A stretch of DNA of 64,000 nucleotides from Oscheius onirici (Eukaryota; Nematoda; Chromadorea; Rhabditida; Rhabditidae): assembly GCA_932521025.1 (NCBI GenBank), contig OW051468.1, positions 4,402,064-4,466,063 of the forward strand, given 5' to 3'. The notes beneath the pieces are model-generated. The model had not been told where the DNA came from. It worked only from the letters and a program-made list of their open reading frames with translations, and ran no database searches. A program made the translations under genes and the position numbers. The first letter of the stretch is position 1. The number at the start of each line of letters is the position of its first letter. Shown here piece by piece: positions 17,001 through 28,465 of this stretch.

Positions 17001-18755
17001 GTGACTTTTCATCGGGTAGAGCCGATTGGATTCTCTACAGAAGAGTCATGCAGGGAGTACAGGTATTATTTTTACCGGCTTTCAAACCTCTAACTTTCAG
17101 GACATTCTCTTCTCCTCCAAGTTCTCTGACTGGCAAACCAATGAGACAAAAGGTCTAGGAACCCTTATGACTCCAAGGAATTACTTTGTCGCTTCTCCTC
17201 TGACACCTTCCAAAACCAATAACGAAGAAGCTCGTCTGTTGGCAGACATGCTCAAGTCGCTACAACATCCAGAGACGATGACTCTTCTGGAAGACCAAGA
17301 GATCACAAGGGCCATGAAAGACGTGATCACGGAGTCAATTCAGTTCTGGCAGCTGAAGAACGAACAGTTGGAAGAGATCGAACCGACGTCAGTTCTTCTC
17401 AATAACCAGTGTTACGTACTCCGCTGGCAGTATCGAATCCAGTTGAGTGGGGTGAGGAGGTTGAAAACTGGAGAAGCCCATGAGAAAGAGACTGGCCGAG
17501 AAAGAATAGCCTACTTCTACTGGCTAGGTGGTCGGACAACACCCAAACAACAAGGACTCTGTGCTCTGAAACTTAGTCACATGGACAAGGAGAAACACCC
17601 GCATTTGCGGATTGCACAAGGATATGAGACGTCCCTCTTCCTTCAACTCTTTTCTGGAAAACTCATCATCAGGTATACACATTTTTAGATTAGAAGTATG
17701 ATTGTTTTCAGGATTTCCTCTTCCGAATCCGCTTCAATCTTCTTGGTCAGAGGAGCGACAAAAGCCGAGGGGCATGCTGCTCAGCTGGACGTGTCTCAGC
17801 CTTTGAGAACGCACGGCGTCTATATTCATCTGGAGAAGAGGAAAGTGACTCTTGTAGCTGGTAAGTGAGTGGAGACTTGAATTATATTGGTTCGGTTCAG
17901 GATCCGACTGTGAGGAGACCGATGTCGCTAACGGGCTGGTTCTTTGCCAGCAGATGCTGAAGAACCACGAAGAACTGGCTATCAAGGTAGGGTGAGAACA
18001 TATAGACAGTTAGAGTATAAATCTGGTTGTCTGAAAAAAAAACAAATCGGTTGTGTTCAGGTCGACGCCGAGATCTGCTCCTCCGTCCAGGGAGAATGCT
18101 CCGACTTCACTTGGTTGAAATCCAAAGGGCGGAAATTTTGTCCTCGCTTCTATCGGATCTACGAGACTGAAGCAGATGAACTGCACTGCCCGCAGTACCA
18201 CAAATACCTCGGATTCCCTCTTCAACAAGAGAAGCTGTCAGATACTGTAAGTGTCCACAAGATACAGAAGGTAATAGCTATTCAGATTCTGATAGATTCC
18301 GGCGAGAAGCTGTGGATCTGGTCGGAGAAAGTTCCCAGTACATTCTCTCTTCGAGTCGCTGAAAACTTTTGGAAAGGGAGAAAAGGCGAGGCTACTGTCG
18401 TTCTAAAAAGTCACGAGCCGGATGGATTCATGGCTCTGTTCGATTCTTGGAAGGACTGGGAAGTGGCCGAAGAGGAAAGAACACCTCCCAGTCCACCAAG
18501 AAAACTCGAAGAACTAATGGTCGAGAGGACACAAACATACTCTTTGAGTGCACTCAGAACCAGACAAGGACTGCCAGAGGGCATTGACACAAAGAATTTG
18601 GAACAGTATCTCAGGTTGGCCTTTTTTCATTATCCAAACAAGTGATTTCTAGTGAGGACGACTTCGCAGAAGTCTTCAAAACGGACCGCTCCAGTTTTGA
18701 GGCGCTTCCAGCCTGGAAGCAGATACGAATGCGGAAAGATGCTGGTCTTTTCTAA
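14068..18755 (+). CDS. SVIL: Supervillin-like protein (gelsolin-like repeats plus villin headpiece)
   Basis: Supervillins are membrane-linked F-actin and myosin II regulators. The start at 14068 gives MISERRSALVEAANWERKR, followed by KDRLAALHK and DELAKLNPASRRKSQ, the short basic motifs of supervillin N-terminal halves. Gelsolin-like repeats run from about 15540: MLIRVKG, VRLVSPVASSVHQSAVFIL, VCKGERVRFSMLQPKDV, then FDFGSEIYVWSGRAAKKTTG (human: FDFGSEVYVWHGKE), RADWILYRRVMQG, QCYVLRWQYRIQLSG, RIAYFYWLGGRTTPKQQG and WIWSEKVPSTFSLRV. The C-terminus is a headpiece: LPEGIDTKNLEQYLSEDDF, then ALPAWKQIRMRKDAGLF. Human supervillin ends LPAWKQVNLKKAKGLF. The Arg in place of Lys just before AGLF may affect actin binding. 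At an estimated 1,000-1,100 aa it is about half of human supervillin, the difference being the disordered N-terminus. It shares an actomyosin role with ROCK upstream. Confidence 0.94.
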
Positions 18756-19585
18756 TTGTACATACACTCTTCGAGCTTACTCACACCGTGCCTTCTGACT
18801 AAACACTTTTTTTGCTCATAACATTTCTGCTTGTACATAGATGGGTCCATAAAGGCATTCGCATAGCTCTGACATCTCAGAGACAGACCCATGAGCACCC
18901 TTTACCGAATGACGGTGGCTAAATGCACTGATGAATCATTAGTACGATATTATGTTCTGACAAATGTTCATACTATGTAGTCAAGTGCAAAGAAAGAAAG
19001 TTGTTGGTAAACCGTTATAACAATCCCTTCGAAACAACTTAAACTACGTGTTTGGTAGTACTGTTTCGATTCTATCATTCAGGAGTCTCTAGAAGAACAA
19101 GTCCAAATCCAATATATACTATCTAAAGCGGTATCTGGTGGACTCTTTTGATATGTTTGTTTATCCATGGCCACGAGATTCGTCGCGACAAGGCAGAAGG
19201 ATTAGAGTCACTTTTGAACTTGGAGTGGTAAAGAGTTATTTGAGCGAAGATAGTTTTTTTTCCATAGATCGAGTTGGATGGGAATTTAGAACTTAGGCAG
19301 ATTCTGTTTGGTAAATGTCTCTTTCTGGGTCTACATTACGAGCTATGTCAAATGTTTGCTACCCGAATCTTTCAACATTTGATCCAAAACAAAATTTCCA
19401 GTTTCTAGAACGGACTGTGTTTGTTCTAGAAACTCTCGTAGCCTACTGGCAACACCGCCATTCCCACGTTTTCTCGTAGACTTTACCAACGCCAATAATA
19501 TTGATAAAAAGGGACTTGGAACTGGTTGTTCGCCCACCGAGACTTGCTACTTGTCACTTCACATGTTCTGACCACAGCCTCTAGG
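18756..19585. other. Intergenic region with a dispersed repeat fragment
   Basis: No coding exon recognised. A repeat fragment at about 19157-19250 matches one at 63277-63365 (see separate entry). A minus-strand 64-residue frame at 19343-19537 shows no domain. Confidence 0.5.
19157..19250 (+). repeat. Dispersed repeat R2, copy 1 (second copy at 63277-63365)
   Basis: Shared words with 63277-63365 in the same order and orientation: TGTTTRTCCATGGCCACGAG, then AGGATTAG, then GTCACTTTTGAACTTRGAGT. The interior differs. The class is unknown and no terminal repeats were recognised. Confidence 0.65.
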
Positions 19586-21654
19586 ATGAAGTCTCTATTT
19601 TTGTTATTTCTACTGATTGCGACGACTTGTTCACTACGAGTAGCGATTATTGGAGAGGGAGTCGTGGGTCTATCCACAGCCTTAGCTCTAAATGAGCTGG
19701 ATCCTAATGTAGAGGCTAGTTAGTTTGTTCTTTTGTTTAGAATAGTCTCTGGATAAATACTGGGGACAATAATTTCTCATGGTCCGATAGCTCACTCTCA
19801 AAAGGCATAGTGACCAAATTTTGGTTCGCTCCGCGTTCAAAGTTGTAGAACGTCAGCTTTTTTGTGGAATGTTGTTTAGCCAGATAGCCTACGCTCCATT
19901 GAAAACAATGAGAGCTTCCAGATAACCATCTTCCACGACCGTCCTTTCGAAGAAATTCTGTCCAAGAACATTGCCGGTCTGTTCCGAATAGACAATGGAA
20001 AGTACAGGTATGCAAATTCAGAAGCCCAACAACAATCAATTTCAAGTGGAAAACAACTTTACCCTCAAACAAACACACTCAATTGACAGGTTTCCAGAGT
20101 CTACGGGAATGAAACTTTTCAACACTTGGCCAGACTTTGGCGCCAGTTTGGGGGATTCTCAGGGGTACAACTGGTATCCGGACATATTTTAAGCGATGAC
20201 AAGGAGAAACTCATAAAACAGGTCAATATAATGTTCAAATGAATCGTAATGGAAGTTTCAGAAGAAAAACTATGGAGACATCGTCTACAATTTTCGTTTT
20301 CTAGAAGACCGCGAAAAGTTTTCGCAGTTTATTCTTCCAAAGAACGAGTGAGTGAAAGATCAAACTCTTATTCCAGTCAAGAAATTTAAATATCAGCTAG
20401 ATCAAAGACTGCAGTATTGCTCAACTTTCAGCAACTCGACAGTCATCCATTACACTGCCTACACTTCGGAGGGTCGAAAATACTGTCCCTGGATGAAGGG
20501 ACAACTTCTCAAGCTTGCTGTTCAGTTCCGAGAAAGAAAGGTCTCCTCCATGGACGAGGTAAAAGTCTTCTTACTGTTCAATCGGTTCAGCTAGCCAGTG
20601 ACGACTTCCCAGTCGTGATAAACTGTGCCGGAATCGAAGGCGGTCATGTGGCGGGAGACGACGACTCGGTCTATCCAATTCGCGGTATACTGTTACATGT
20701 CAATGCGTCTTGGCAGAAACATTTCCTCTACAGAGACTTTCAAACCTTTACCATTCCTACGTAAACTTCTTCGTTTTTCAAAATTGTATAGTTTACAGAA
20801 TAGACGGCGTCTATGTGGGCACAGTCAAACAAGAGAACAACTTTGACAGCACAATAAGCGATGAAGAGGTTGCAGAGATTTGGAAGAGGTACACAACTGT
20901 TCAGCCAGCTTTTAATGTTAGTCCCTTCTGTTTTTGGTAGTTACACCTTACAGAACGTGGAAATATTGAGTCACTATGTGGGTCATCGTCCGGCCCGAAG
21001 TTCCATCCGCGTCGAGGCACAACAAAGACAAACAGCCGACGGCAAGCAATACTTGGTAAGAGATCATTGGAACCAAAAGTTTTACCGCGCATTGAGAGTG
21101 TGTAATATATAGATTAGGAATTACTACGACCAACAATATAAGTGAAAAGAGGTAAAAAATTGCAGAAAGGCTGCAAAAAGACTTTGTTCTCATTTGTCCG
21201 AGCTTGATTGTTAGGAATCTCGCTCTCAAACATTTGCTTATTTTGGCCCTCCATTCCAAACTTGCTCTCTGAATTTCGTCTTAACGAATAAACTTCTGTG
21301 TCTTAAAAATGTCAGTTTAATTAACTCTAGAAGCTTTATATGTAGAAACAGAAGAGTAGATCTATGGCAAAGTCGAGTAGAACAGAGGTCGATAAATTAA
21401 ATTCAGATTTAGTCTCGGCAAAGCTTAAACAAGTTTCGACGCGTTCTCTCTTATTGGGTAACAACTGTGTTGAAAACACCTGTTTAAATACCAAATTTTT
21501 GTGTGAAAAACTGACGTTCCAGGCAGTTCACAATTACGGTCACGGTGGAAATGGCTTCACATTGGCATGGGGAACGGGCCTCCATGCTGCATCTTTGGCT
21601 CTCGGTCGTGACGTCTCACGCTTCAAAGCAGATGAATCAGAAGAAACCTCCTAA
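19586..21654 (+). CDS. ddo: D-aspartate oxidase (DASOX), with predicted signal peptide
   Basis: A FAD-dependent oxidase that deaminates D-Asp and D-Glu to 2-oxo acids with H2O2. The start at 19586 encodes a hydrophobic leader (MKSLFLLFLLIATTCSL) directly before the FAD Rossmann motif VAIIGEGVVGLSTALAL. Later exons follow the family: SFQITIFHDRPFEEIL; ETFQHLARLWRQFGG then GVQLVSGHIL (human ETFNHLF..GVHLVSG); INCAGIEGGHVAGDDD and VYPIRGILLHVNA (human VNCSGLGSRQLAGD, FPVRGQVLQV); RIDGVYVGTVKQ; GHRPARSSIRVE with the substrate-binding Arg; and the closing VHNYGHGGNGFTLAWGTGLH. The C-terminus (SEETS) lacks a PTS1 tripeptide, whereas the mammalian enzyme is peroxisomal. It therefore looks secreted or vesicular, as known for C. 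elegans DDO-3. An intron of about 470 bases precedes the last exon. Confidence 0.94.
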
Positions 21655-22771
21655 TAAACCCTCTTTCTCAGACTATTAGCCGTACTCTCGGTGAAAAGTC
21701 TGACCTGACCCAGAACCTAGCTAATTGCCTCAAACCTCAGGGCAGCGCCGTCCTATTCATCCAATGAACTTGACCTGGGATCATTACTTCGAGACTTTTC
21801 GGGGTCTCGAACGTGAGCTCATTTGTTTATCCAAGAATCTTCCTGGCCGTGAAAGTGAGGCCGGACGTGAGGAACGGAGGAAAGAAGGGGATAAACATGC
21901 CCCCTTTTATAGTGTCAAGTGTGAGGAAACTTTGGTCCTCGTCATTACGTGATTAGGAACATGTGCAGAGTATGAAGGTCGTCGTGAGGATCACTGTGCG
22001 GCAAAAAGTACCGGTTAACAATAGTTCCAATGGCAAATGACATATATTCGGAAATTTTTGTCAGTCGCTACGCTTGCCAAGGTGATCGAGGAAATGAATT
22101 CACAGTTGGAAGGCTTTCGACAAGGGCGCCAGTTACAAATCAGAATAGCCTTTTTCATCGGTTTGTCCTTTGAACTAGAAGAGGTGAGGAGAAGGTTATT
22201 TGTCAATTGCTTCAAGGAATACCATGCGTTAGACTTGAGATATTGATTAAAAAATGAGGGGTCCAAAAAGACAGGATGTTAGTTCATTTTTCCTCTCGCG
22301 ATAAGGAGGATATTTTTTGTAGTTTCTGTCTAATTGTAAGTGAAATTGTAAGTCCGTGAGAAGAAGGTAGGGCATGAGTATATGGCAGAACAATACAGAT
22401 GGCCTGAATGACTGAAAAAGGTCTCCCAGTGTCTTGAATTTAGAACAGACTTGCAAAAACAAGACGTATCCAAGAGTTTGCGATGGAGAGCTTCAGGTTT
22501 GTCGGTATTCAAATAAGACCTTCACATTTTTCTCTGATCCTCAGTTTTGTATCAATTATTAATTATGGTATACTGTGAATAGTGGCGGTATTAAAGAATC
22601 CTCCCGAACCCATATCTTTCAGTGTTATCCTCGGAGACCGATTTACGACCAATTCATAATTACGCAGAGGAATCCATGCCCTTGAGACAGTCGGCTGGCG
22701 CCCACTCTCGGGAGGAGTCCCGAGAATCTCGGTCCGATTCAGAGAAAAGTTCCGCCTACTCGAGAGGCCAC
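21655..22771. other. Intergenic region upstream of the ZP gene
   Basis: No convincing gene. Frames at 22015-22270 on both strands are shadows of each other without a recognised domain. A TCTTTCAG acceptor ends at 22622. The first ATG after it in the ZP frame is at 22676. Confidence 0.45.
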
Positions 22772-25700
22772 ATGCTGACCAGTGCGATGCTCCCAGCACT
22801 ACTCCTCCTTCCGGCTATCGCTCAGGCTTTCCTCGAGAACGAAATCATCGGTAAGTGGAGACTTGAGTCATGGTCAATGGCACAAGAGAGTGACCGTTTT
22901 ATGTGATTGGACTCATTTTCAGGTACGCCAAAGGTTCTCTGTCAGGATAACGATCTCGCATTGGACATTGTGACAGCTAAGCCCTTCCAAGGCAATATTT
23001 TTGTCAAGGTAAGGATCGAGGAAAGGGCACAACCACTACTGTTTGGAAAAGAAAGTCTTCTTCTAACCCAATAAATACTGTCGAAAATTCAAGTTGAATA
23101 GGAGTTCAGAACTGAAACTGTTAGTCAAAACTTTTGATTCAGATATCATAGTAATTAGCCAAGAAAAAATCCGGCTGACTTGGTTTTTGTTCCTCTGGCG
23201 TAGTATTGAAGCCATAACGCTTCAGTCACAGAATCAGAAGAAGAGAAAGATTGTAGCTTGTCATGACATTCACGTAATTTCAGAGTGACCATAATTTCTT
23301 CAGTACATAAACTGCTTTCCAGGGTCGTGCCAAAGACAAGTCTTGTCGTCAATCCTACGCAAACAACGGAACCAACTCTTACTCGCTTCCTCTAGGCAAA
23401 TGCGGAATGCAAAGACTCCGATCCGTACGTGTTCCCAGTTGAAAGCATCTTTGAACAATTTATTCAGGCAAATCCCCGCGGAATCAACTTCATGGTGACG
23501 GTCATCGTCTCGTTCCATCCGGCCGGCTTCATCACCAAAAACGACAGAGCTTTCCACGTCAAATGCTTCTACATGGAGCCCGATGAGATTGTTACTCGTG
23601 GCATCGAAGTCAGGTAATTGTCGTTTTCACTAGTTCTCTGAGCAACTTTCTTTTCAGCATGATTCCTACCACAGAGCTCTCTGACTCGATGGCTATGCCC
23701 AAATGTGAGTATTCTGTCCGACGGGACAGTCCAAACGGCCCGCAGCTCACATTCGCCAATGTTGGAGAGATTGTAAGTGGGACAGAAGAATAATTCTGAA
23801 CACTTTCAGGTCTACCATGTGTGGGAGTGCACTCCGGCGGAGATGGGAATGCTAGTGAAGAAATGCTTTGTGACTGACGGTGACGGAGAAGACCATGCTG
23901 TGGTTGATGTTGATGGGTACGTTCTCTTTGAAAAATTGCTTGACACACCATGACTAGTATAAATGGTTTGTCCTAGAAGACCAGTACTGTCAAGACCGAA
24001 TAGTATCAAAGTATCAAGAGAAGAAGCAGAGTTCCTACTTGAATTTTTTTTGTGTGAAAGAAAATCAGACATGACTCCGAGTTGATTACATTTATAAATT
24101 TCTAGGGAGCTGCGTTACAATCACTAAATTTTTTAAACCAGGGTCAAACAGTCTCCTCAAGCGTTCCTCTCTGGGCCTCGCTCATTATCCGCCTACTCAA
24201 ACAACCGCCAAGGTCTACTGCCCTAGAAATACGGTAATCAGCTATTGAAAATGGCCGATCGAGTGACCAACTTTGCGCGTCAAATAGCTGCCGCCTGACC
24301 TTGTCTACTACCAAACTGAATAAACTGACACTATTAACTCTTTTGTTAAGAAAGATGCACTTTCAGATGTACAACGGACCAATTCCTGATCAGCGAACTG
24401 AATTACGACAAGAGTCTGATGCGAGCTCACGCGACCAGTCAAGTCTTCAAATACGCCGACTCTAACCAACTGTACTTTACTTGCCAGATTCGTCTCTGTC
24501 AGAAGCAGATGGGAATGTGCGAGGACGTCACGGTCAGTTTAGTTTCAAGACAAGAGCAGAGCCTGAACCTCAGTCGCAGTCAAGGGCGCGAGATTATGGC
24601 CTGGGCGATGTGATGAAGACCGGGAAAAAACAAGTGTCGACCTTGTCTTTTCGAGAGGAATAAGTTTCAGCCACCGAAATGTGGAGAGACAAGGGGAAAC
24701 AGGACGAAGAGGGCAGTGACGGTGGTTAGTCGAGGAGATGTCGAGATCGATGTGGCGACAAAGGAACTTCTCATCTTGGATACGGAAGAACGAGGACAAA
24801 TGGGCGGCAGTTCTGTCTGCATACCGAGGATGGTGAGTCCGAGACAAGTTGTTTGAATTCGGAAAAGTGTGTAGTCGAACAAAGAACAGGAATGATTCAT
24901 GACAAGTAGATTTGAGTACAAGTCAGTGGTAACTAGAATCTAGTGGAATAGAGCAGCAACGTCAAAAACTATACTTTCCACTTTCTCCTTATAAGTGTGT
25001 GTTTGAAACAACCACTAGACGTGTCTCATGTTAAATATTTAGTAAAACAGAGTTTATGCACCCCACTTTTGTGGAAAGACATTCACAGAAACCGAAGTGT
25101 TGAACAACTTCCCATACTTCCTGTCAACTTTCCCATCTATTCTTTTTATCTGTTACAAAGCAAATTCTCATCATTCCCCCCAGCTAATCGAATTTACTGT
25201 TCTGAGGGGCAAGTGATCGAAGAGAACCTGAACTTTCAGTGATTCTTTGCAGCCGGAAATCAGTGAAAGATCAACCATGTATCCATTCTTGGAAAAAGTA
25301 TGAGTCAGACCTATTGACCGAGGAAGTCGAAAATAGATTCACGTGGCTGCTGTATAGTGCTGATTGACCCGCTTTCGCACTGTACTGTGTTCTTGTTGCG
25401 CAGATGCAATAGAACCAGAAAAGAAACACACTCTGACTGTATACTGATGTAGTAGAAAACTAGCCGGTTGCCCGATGTAAACCATAAGACATGTATCTCG
25501 CTCGTTTTGCGCGTCTAAGAATACCTTTTTTTTGACTTTGTTCAAAGGCAAAGTGGAGTTTGGGAAAACATGTTCTGAAATTCTGTTCGAGAATTCCTTC
25601 AAAAATGGGTTCAGATCTTGAGATTTGGTGCAGAGGCGTTAAGAAATTGATCAAATTCTCACCCTTTTCCAGATCGTTCCTCTCGTGCCTCTCATCGTCG

Positions 25701-25783
25701 TGACAATCGTATCCGTTTCCGTCGCTGTGACCCTTCTAGTCAGTCGAACACGAGCCGAGAAGAAACTCCATCTCGGACTCTAG
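22772..25783 (+). CDS. Cuticlin-like ZP-domain membrane protein (CUT-1 type)
   Basis: Cuticlins are apical ZP proteins of epidermis that polymerise into cuticle after cleavage from the membrane. The start at 22772 gives a signal peptide (MLTSAMLPALLLLPAIAQA). The ZP domain follows in exons to about 24690: FLENEIIGTPKVLCQDNDL, FQGNIFVKGRAKDKSC, RGINFMVTVIVSFHPAGFIT, RAFHVKCFYMEPDEIV, CEYSVRRDSPNGPQLTFANV, GEIVYHVWEC, VFKYADSNQLYFTCQIRLC and MGMCEDVTPPKCG. This order and the Cys spacing match nematode cuticlins very closely. A furin-type site RTKRA follows, then an acidic strand. The last exon (25674-25783) encodes a membrane segment (IVPLVPLIVVTIVSVSVAV) and the short tail RAEKKLHLGL. The frame stays open upstream to an ATG at 22676, which would add 32 Ser/Arg-rich residues before the signal peptide. 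The last intron is about 840 bases. Confidence 0.93.
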
Positions 25784-26261
25784 CCCTCCTCACCCTTCTC
25801 AAGTCTTTAACAAGCACATTCCCAACACTTCCAAGAAGTCTTACGAGTGACATATTCAAATTCCTCCCAAGTCGCAATTATCTCAATATTTATTTAGATG
25901 TTCTTTTATGAATGAAGTTTCGAAGTTAGCCGAAGCGAAGGACACTGGGTAGATTGGGATGAGGGTGATCGAAGGCCAGTACAGAGTAGAGCGATATCAC
26001 TGCAAAAGTTTAGTTTTTTCATGAAAAATAAATGAAAAACTTACAGAAGAAAATGTAAAAGAGAACGCGAGAAGACAGCATGGTTGCCACACAGAGAGTG
26101 TGTGTGATTGTAGATTGTAAAAGGGGGCGGGAAGGGGAACTGCTTTATACCAAAAGACTATTTAGAGATCACAAACCAATTTGCCGAAAAAGGAGAAAAA
26201 CAAAAAGCCATCAGGGTTACAGATATCCACACATTTCTTCAGACAGGGATAACAATTCATC

Positions 26262-26335
26262 ATCGGCGGGAAACGATCCCGGGACCTTGCGATCGATGAG
26301 CAAGTGCTTTTGCCACTGCGCCATGGTTCAATAGG
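26262..26335 (-). repeat. tRNA-derived (SINE-like) sequence
   Basis: On the minus strand there is an A-box-like TGGCGCAGTGGC about 35 bases before a T-arm-like CGGGATCGTTTCCCG, with an anticodon-arm-like stem CTTGC/GCAAG between them. The anticodon loop would be 9 nt and the acceptor stem does not pair, so it is not a functional tRNA. It reads as a tRNA pseudogene or SINE head. Confidence 0.5.
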
Positions 26336-26632
26336 TGCTCTTGGTCTGGAACGAGAGTCAAGTACATATTCTATACTTTGGGGGTACTCTTCGGTTTTTT
26401 TTCTAGGCATCTGAAAATAGTTTGGAAGAGATTTTTTTTGAACCATACTGCAATGAATAATTATCAATTCCGGTGATCACGAAAACAACGAGCTTACTCT
26501 CACTGTTCCAAGTTGCAACAGCCCCGTAAAAACAAGCTTGACCACACTTTATGCAAGAATACTATACACACAAACGACTATGAGAATAATATGATTCCTT
26601 TGTTGACTTCTATCAGTCGTTGACCTCGTCAG

Positions 26633-26640
26633 TATTTATA
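26633..26640 (+). promoter_or_regulatory. TATA-like box of the small TIL-domain gene
   Basis: TATTTATA lies 34 bases upstream of the proposed ATG at 26674, which would give a very short 5' leader. Confidence 0.4.
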
Positions 26641-26673
26641 GAGATCCGAACTGTTTTTATTCCAACAACCATC

Positions 26674-27230
26674 ATGCTTCCAATCATCTTCTTGCTTCTT
26701 CTTCAAGCCGTCATCATTCGTTCTGATGATGCTCCGGCTGACACCGGTGCTGACGCTGGCGCCGATGCTGATAACAGGCAGATTGGCGGTATGTGTGGAA
26801 AGTGTTCAAGACTAGCTAACTTCAGCCCAGACCACATGCTGTCATCGTCGCTGTCCAAGAGGTCAGCACTGCGAATCCCGTCGTCCCAGATTCTGCCCTC
26901 TCGGGTTCTGGTGAGTTGCTTTGTGTACTGTTAGGGACGAAATGATGTCAGTTGCCGATGGCTTTGAAAGCACAATAATCCCCCGTTTTAGTCCAAGTAC
27001 CCAAACTTGTGTCTCGAACTGTGACAGCGACGAGATCTGGATCCCATGCCAGAACTGTCAAGTTGATAACGTTTGTGGACGTCCAGTGAGTTTTCAACCG
27101 AAAATTCACATCAGAATCCTTTTAGAGCTGCGTCAACGACGGTTACTGCATCTGCGCTAACGGAAGATGGCGCAACAGTCAGGGACAATGTGTCTTCTTC
27201 TGTCCTATCATTCCTATCATTGGAAAATAA
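26674..27230 (+). CDS. Small secreted cysteine-rich protein with TIL (trypsin-inhibitor-like) domain
   Basis: Four short exons. Exon 1 (26674-26788) encodes a signal peptide (MLPIIFLLLLQAVIIRS) and an acidic Ala/Asp-rich propeptide-like segment (DTGADAGADADN). Exon 2 (about 26826-26910) reads QTTCCHRRCPRGQHC, then PRFCPLGFW. Exon 3 (about 26989-27086) reads CVSNCDSDEIWIPC, then CQVDNVCGRP. Exon 4 reads SCVNDGYCICANGRWRNSQG, then CVFFCPIIPIIGK. The Cys pattern with CGRP followed by CxCxxG resembles TIL domains, which usually inhibit serine proteases. The exact cysteine count is not canonical, so an antimicrobial or structural role is also possible. Two overlapping AATAAA signals sit on the stop codon (27226-27235). 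Confidence 0.72.
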
Positions 27231-27249
27231 ATAAAGAATTTGAGCTGCA

Positions 27250-27445
27250 CTCGGTAAACACAACCCTTTGGGAAGTTATCCAGTTCGCGTGACCTCTTTT
27301 TTACTACCCTTCTTCAATCCGTCTTCTCACTCTCATTAAGCTTTCCGATAATGAAGTTAATTTTGGCATACTTTTCCTAAGTAAGAGTCTGTTTGTCCCA
27401 TGTATTTGTCATGGTCGCTTCCGTTTATCTCTAATTGTTAGTGGA
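27250..27445 (+). repeat. Direct repeat R3, copy 1
   Basis: Matches 28238-28465 in order: CTCGGTAAACA, CCCTTTGGGAAGT, CGCGTGACCTCTTTTTT, CTTCTTCAATCC, CTTTCCGATAATG, CCTAAGTAA, TTTGTCC, GTCGCTTCCGTTTATCTCT. No coding frame. Confidence 0.8.
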
Positions 27446-28237
27446 GTAACCAGCCGTCTACGACGGCTTTTGCCGACGTGGGGGCTGCGGCGCTCAAAAA
27501 TACGAAACAAAATCTGCCTATGTTCTGAAACAGTGTAAAAGAAACAAAACGAAGTCGTGGAATAGTACAAGAAAAGATTGTCTGATTGCCATTGGAAAAT
27601 GGCCACTTATCTGGATGAAAAATATCGAATTGGTGAGAAGAGTAGCGGACCAACTGCCACACAAATGGAGAAATCGTCTTAGACCGTCTTCCCATCTCGT
27701 GGGTTGCCGTCCGGGACGTCGTTTTCCTTCAAGCGGCGTCCATTCTGTGAATGTACGAGCGCAGCCATTGTGCGGTTTCATTACAAGCATCTGGACCCAG
27801 TTCAAAGTAGTCTTCAATTTTTCTATGTCAGAATCTCCTCTGTCAGAATCATGCGGTCGGTACTCACGATGGCCCGAATCTCAAGTTGCGTCATCAAGAG
27901 TAATTATGGCGCCTTTATTGAGCTCACCATGAGAGCCAAAAGGAGGTGAACAGCGGGTGAGCATGACATGATCGTATTGCTCTTTTGCTCGATGTACCGA
28001 CTGGTGTGAGTCTATGAGAAAGACTCCAAATTCTCTATACCTCTCGTGGTTTTCTAAACAAATTTGTATAAAAAACTCGACGTCTTTTTTGATAGCAAAG
28101 CCTGGTCAAAACATACCTTCAGTACAATCTTACAATTAGGATAAACTGAGAGGAAAATGAGACAACTAGAAGCAGCTTCAAAAGGAGATGAGGCAAGATG
28201 CCCAAAGTTGACCTCCGCGTGTAAACGAGAGTACCGT

Positions 28238-28465
28238 GCTCGGTAAACAAATCCCTTTGGGAAGTGATCCAACTCGCGTGACCTCTTTTTTTACTAGTCT
28301 TCTTCAATCCATCTTGCAGTCGCTCCCACTTTCACACCAACTATCAAACTTTCCGATAATGCAGTTCCCTTTGTCGTACTCTCTTTCCCTAAGTAAAAGA
28401 CTATTACTATTTGTCCCGTATATTTGTCGTAGTCGCTTCCGTTTATCTCTTAGTGGAAGTGAGTA
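28238..28465 (+). repeat. Direct repeat R3, copy 2
   Basis: Second copy of the unit at 27250-27445, about 990 bases further on in the same orientation. It differs by scattered substitutions and small indels, so it is an old local duplication or two copies of a dispersed element. Confidence 0.8.

Larger units (their letters stand above)
25784..26673. other. Intergenic region holding a tRNA-like element
   Basis: No coding exon recognised. It contains AATAAA at about 26027, plausibly used by the ZP gene or another transcript, and a tRNA-like sequence on the minus strand at 26262-26335. Confidence 0.45.
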
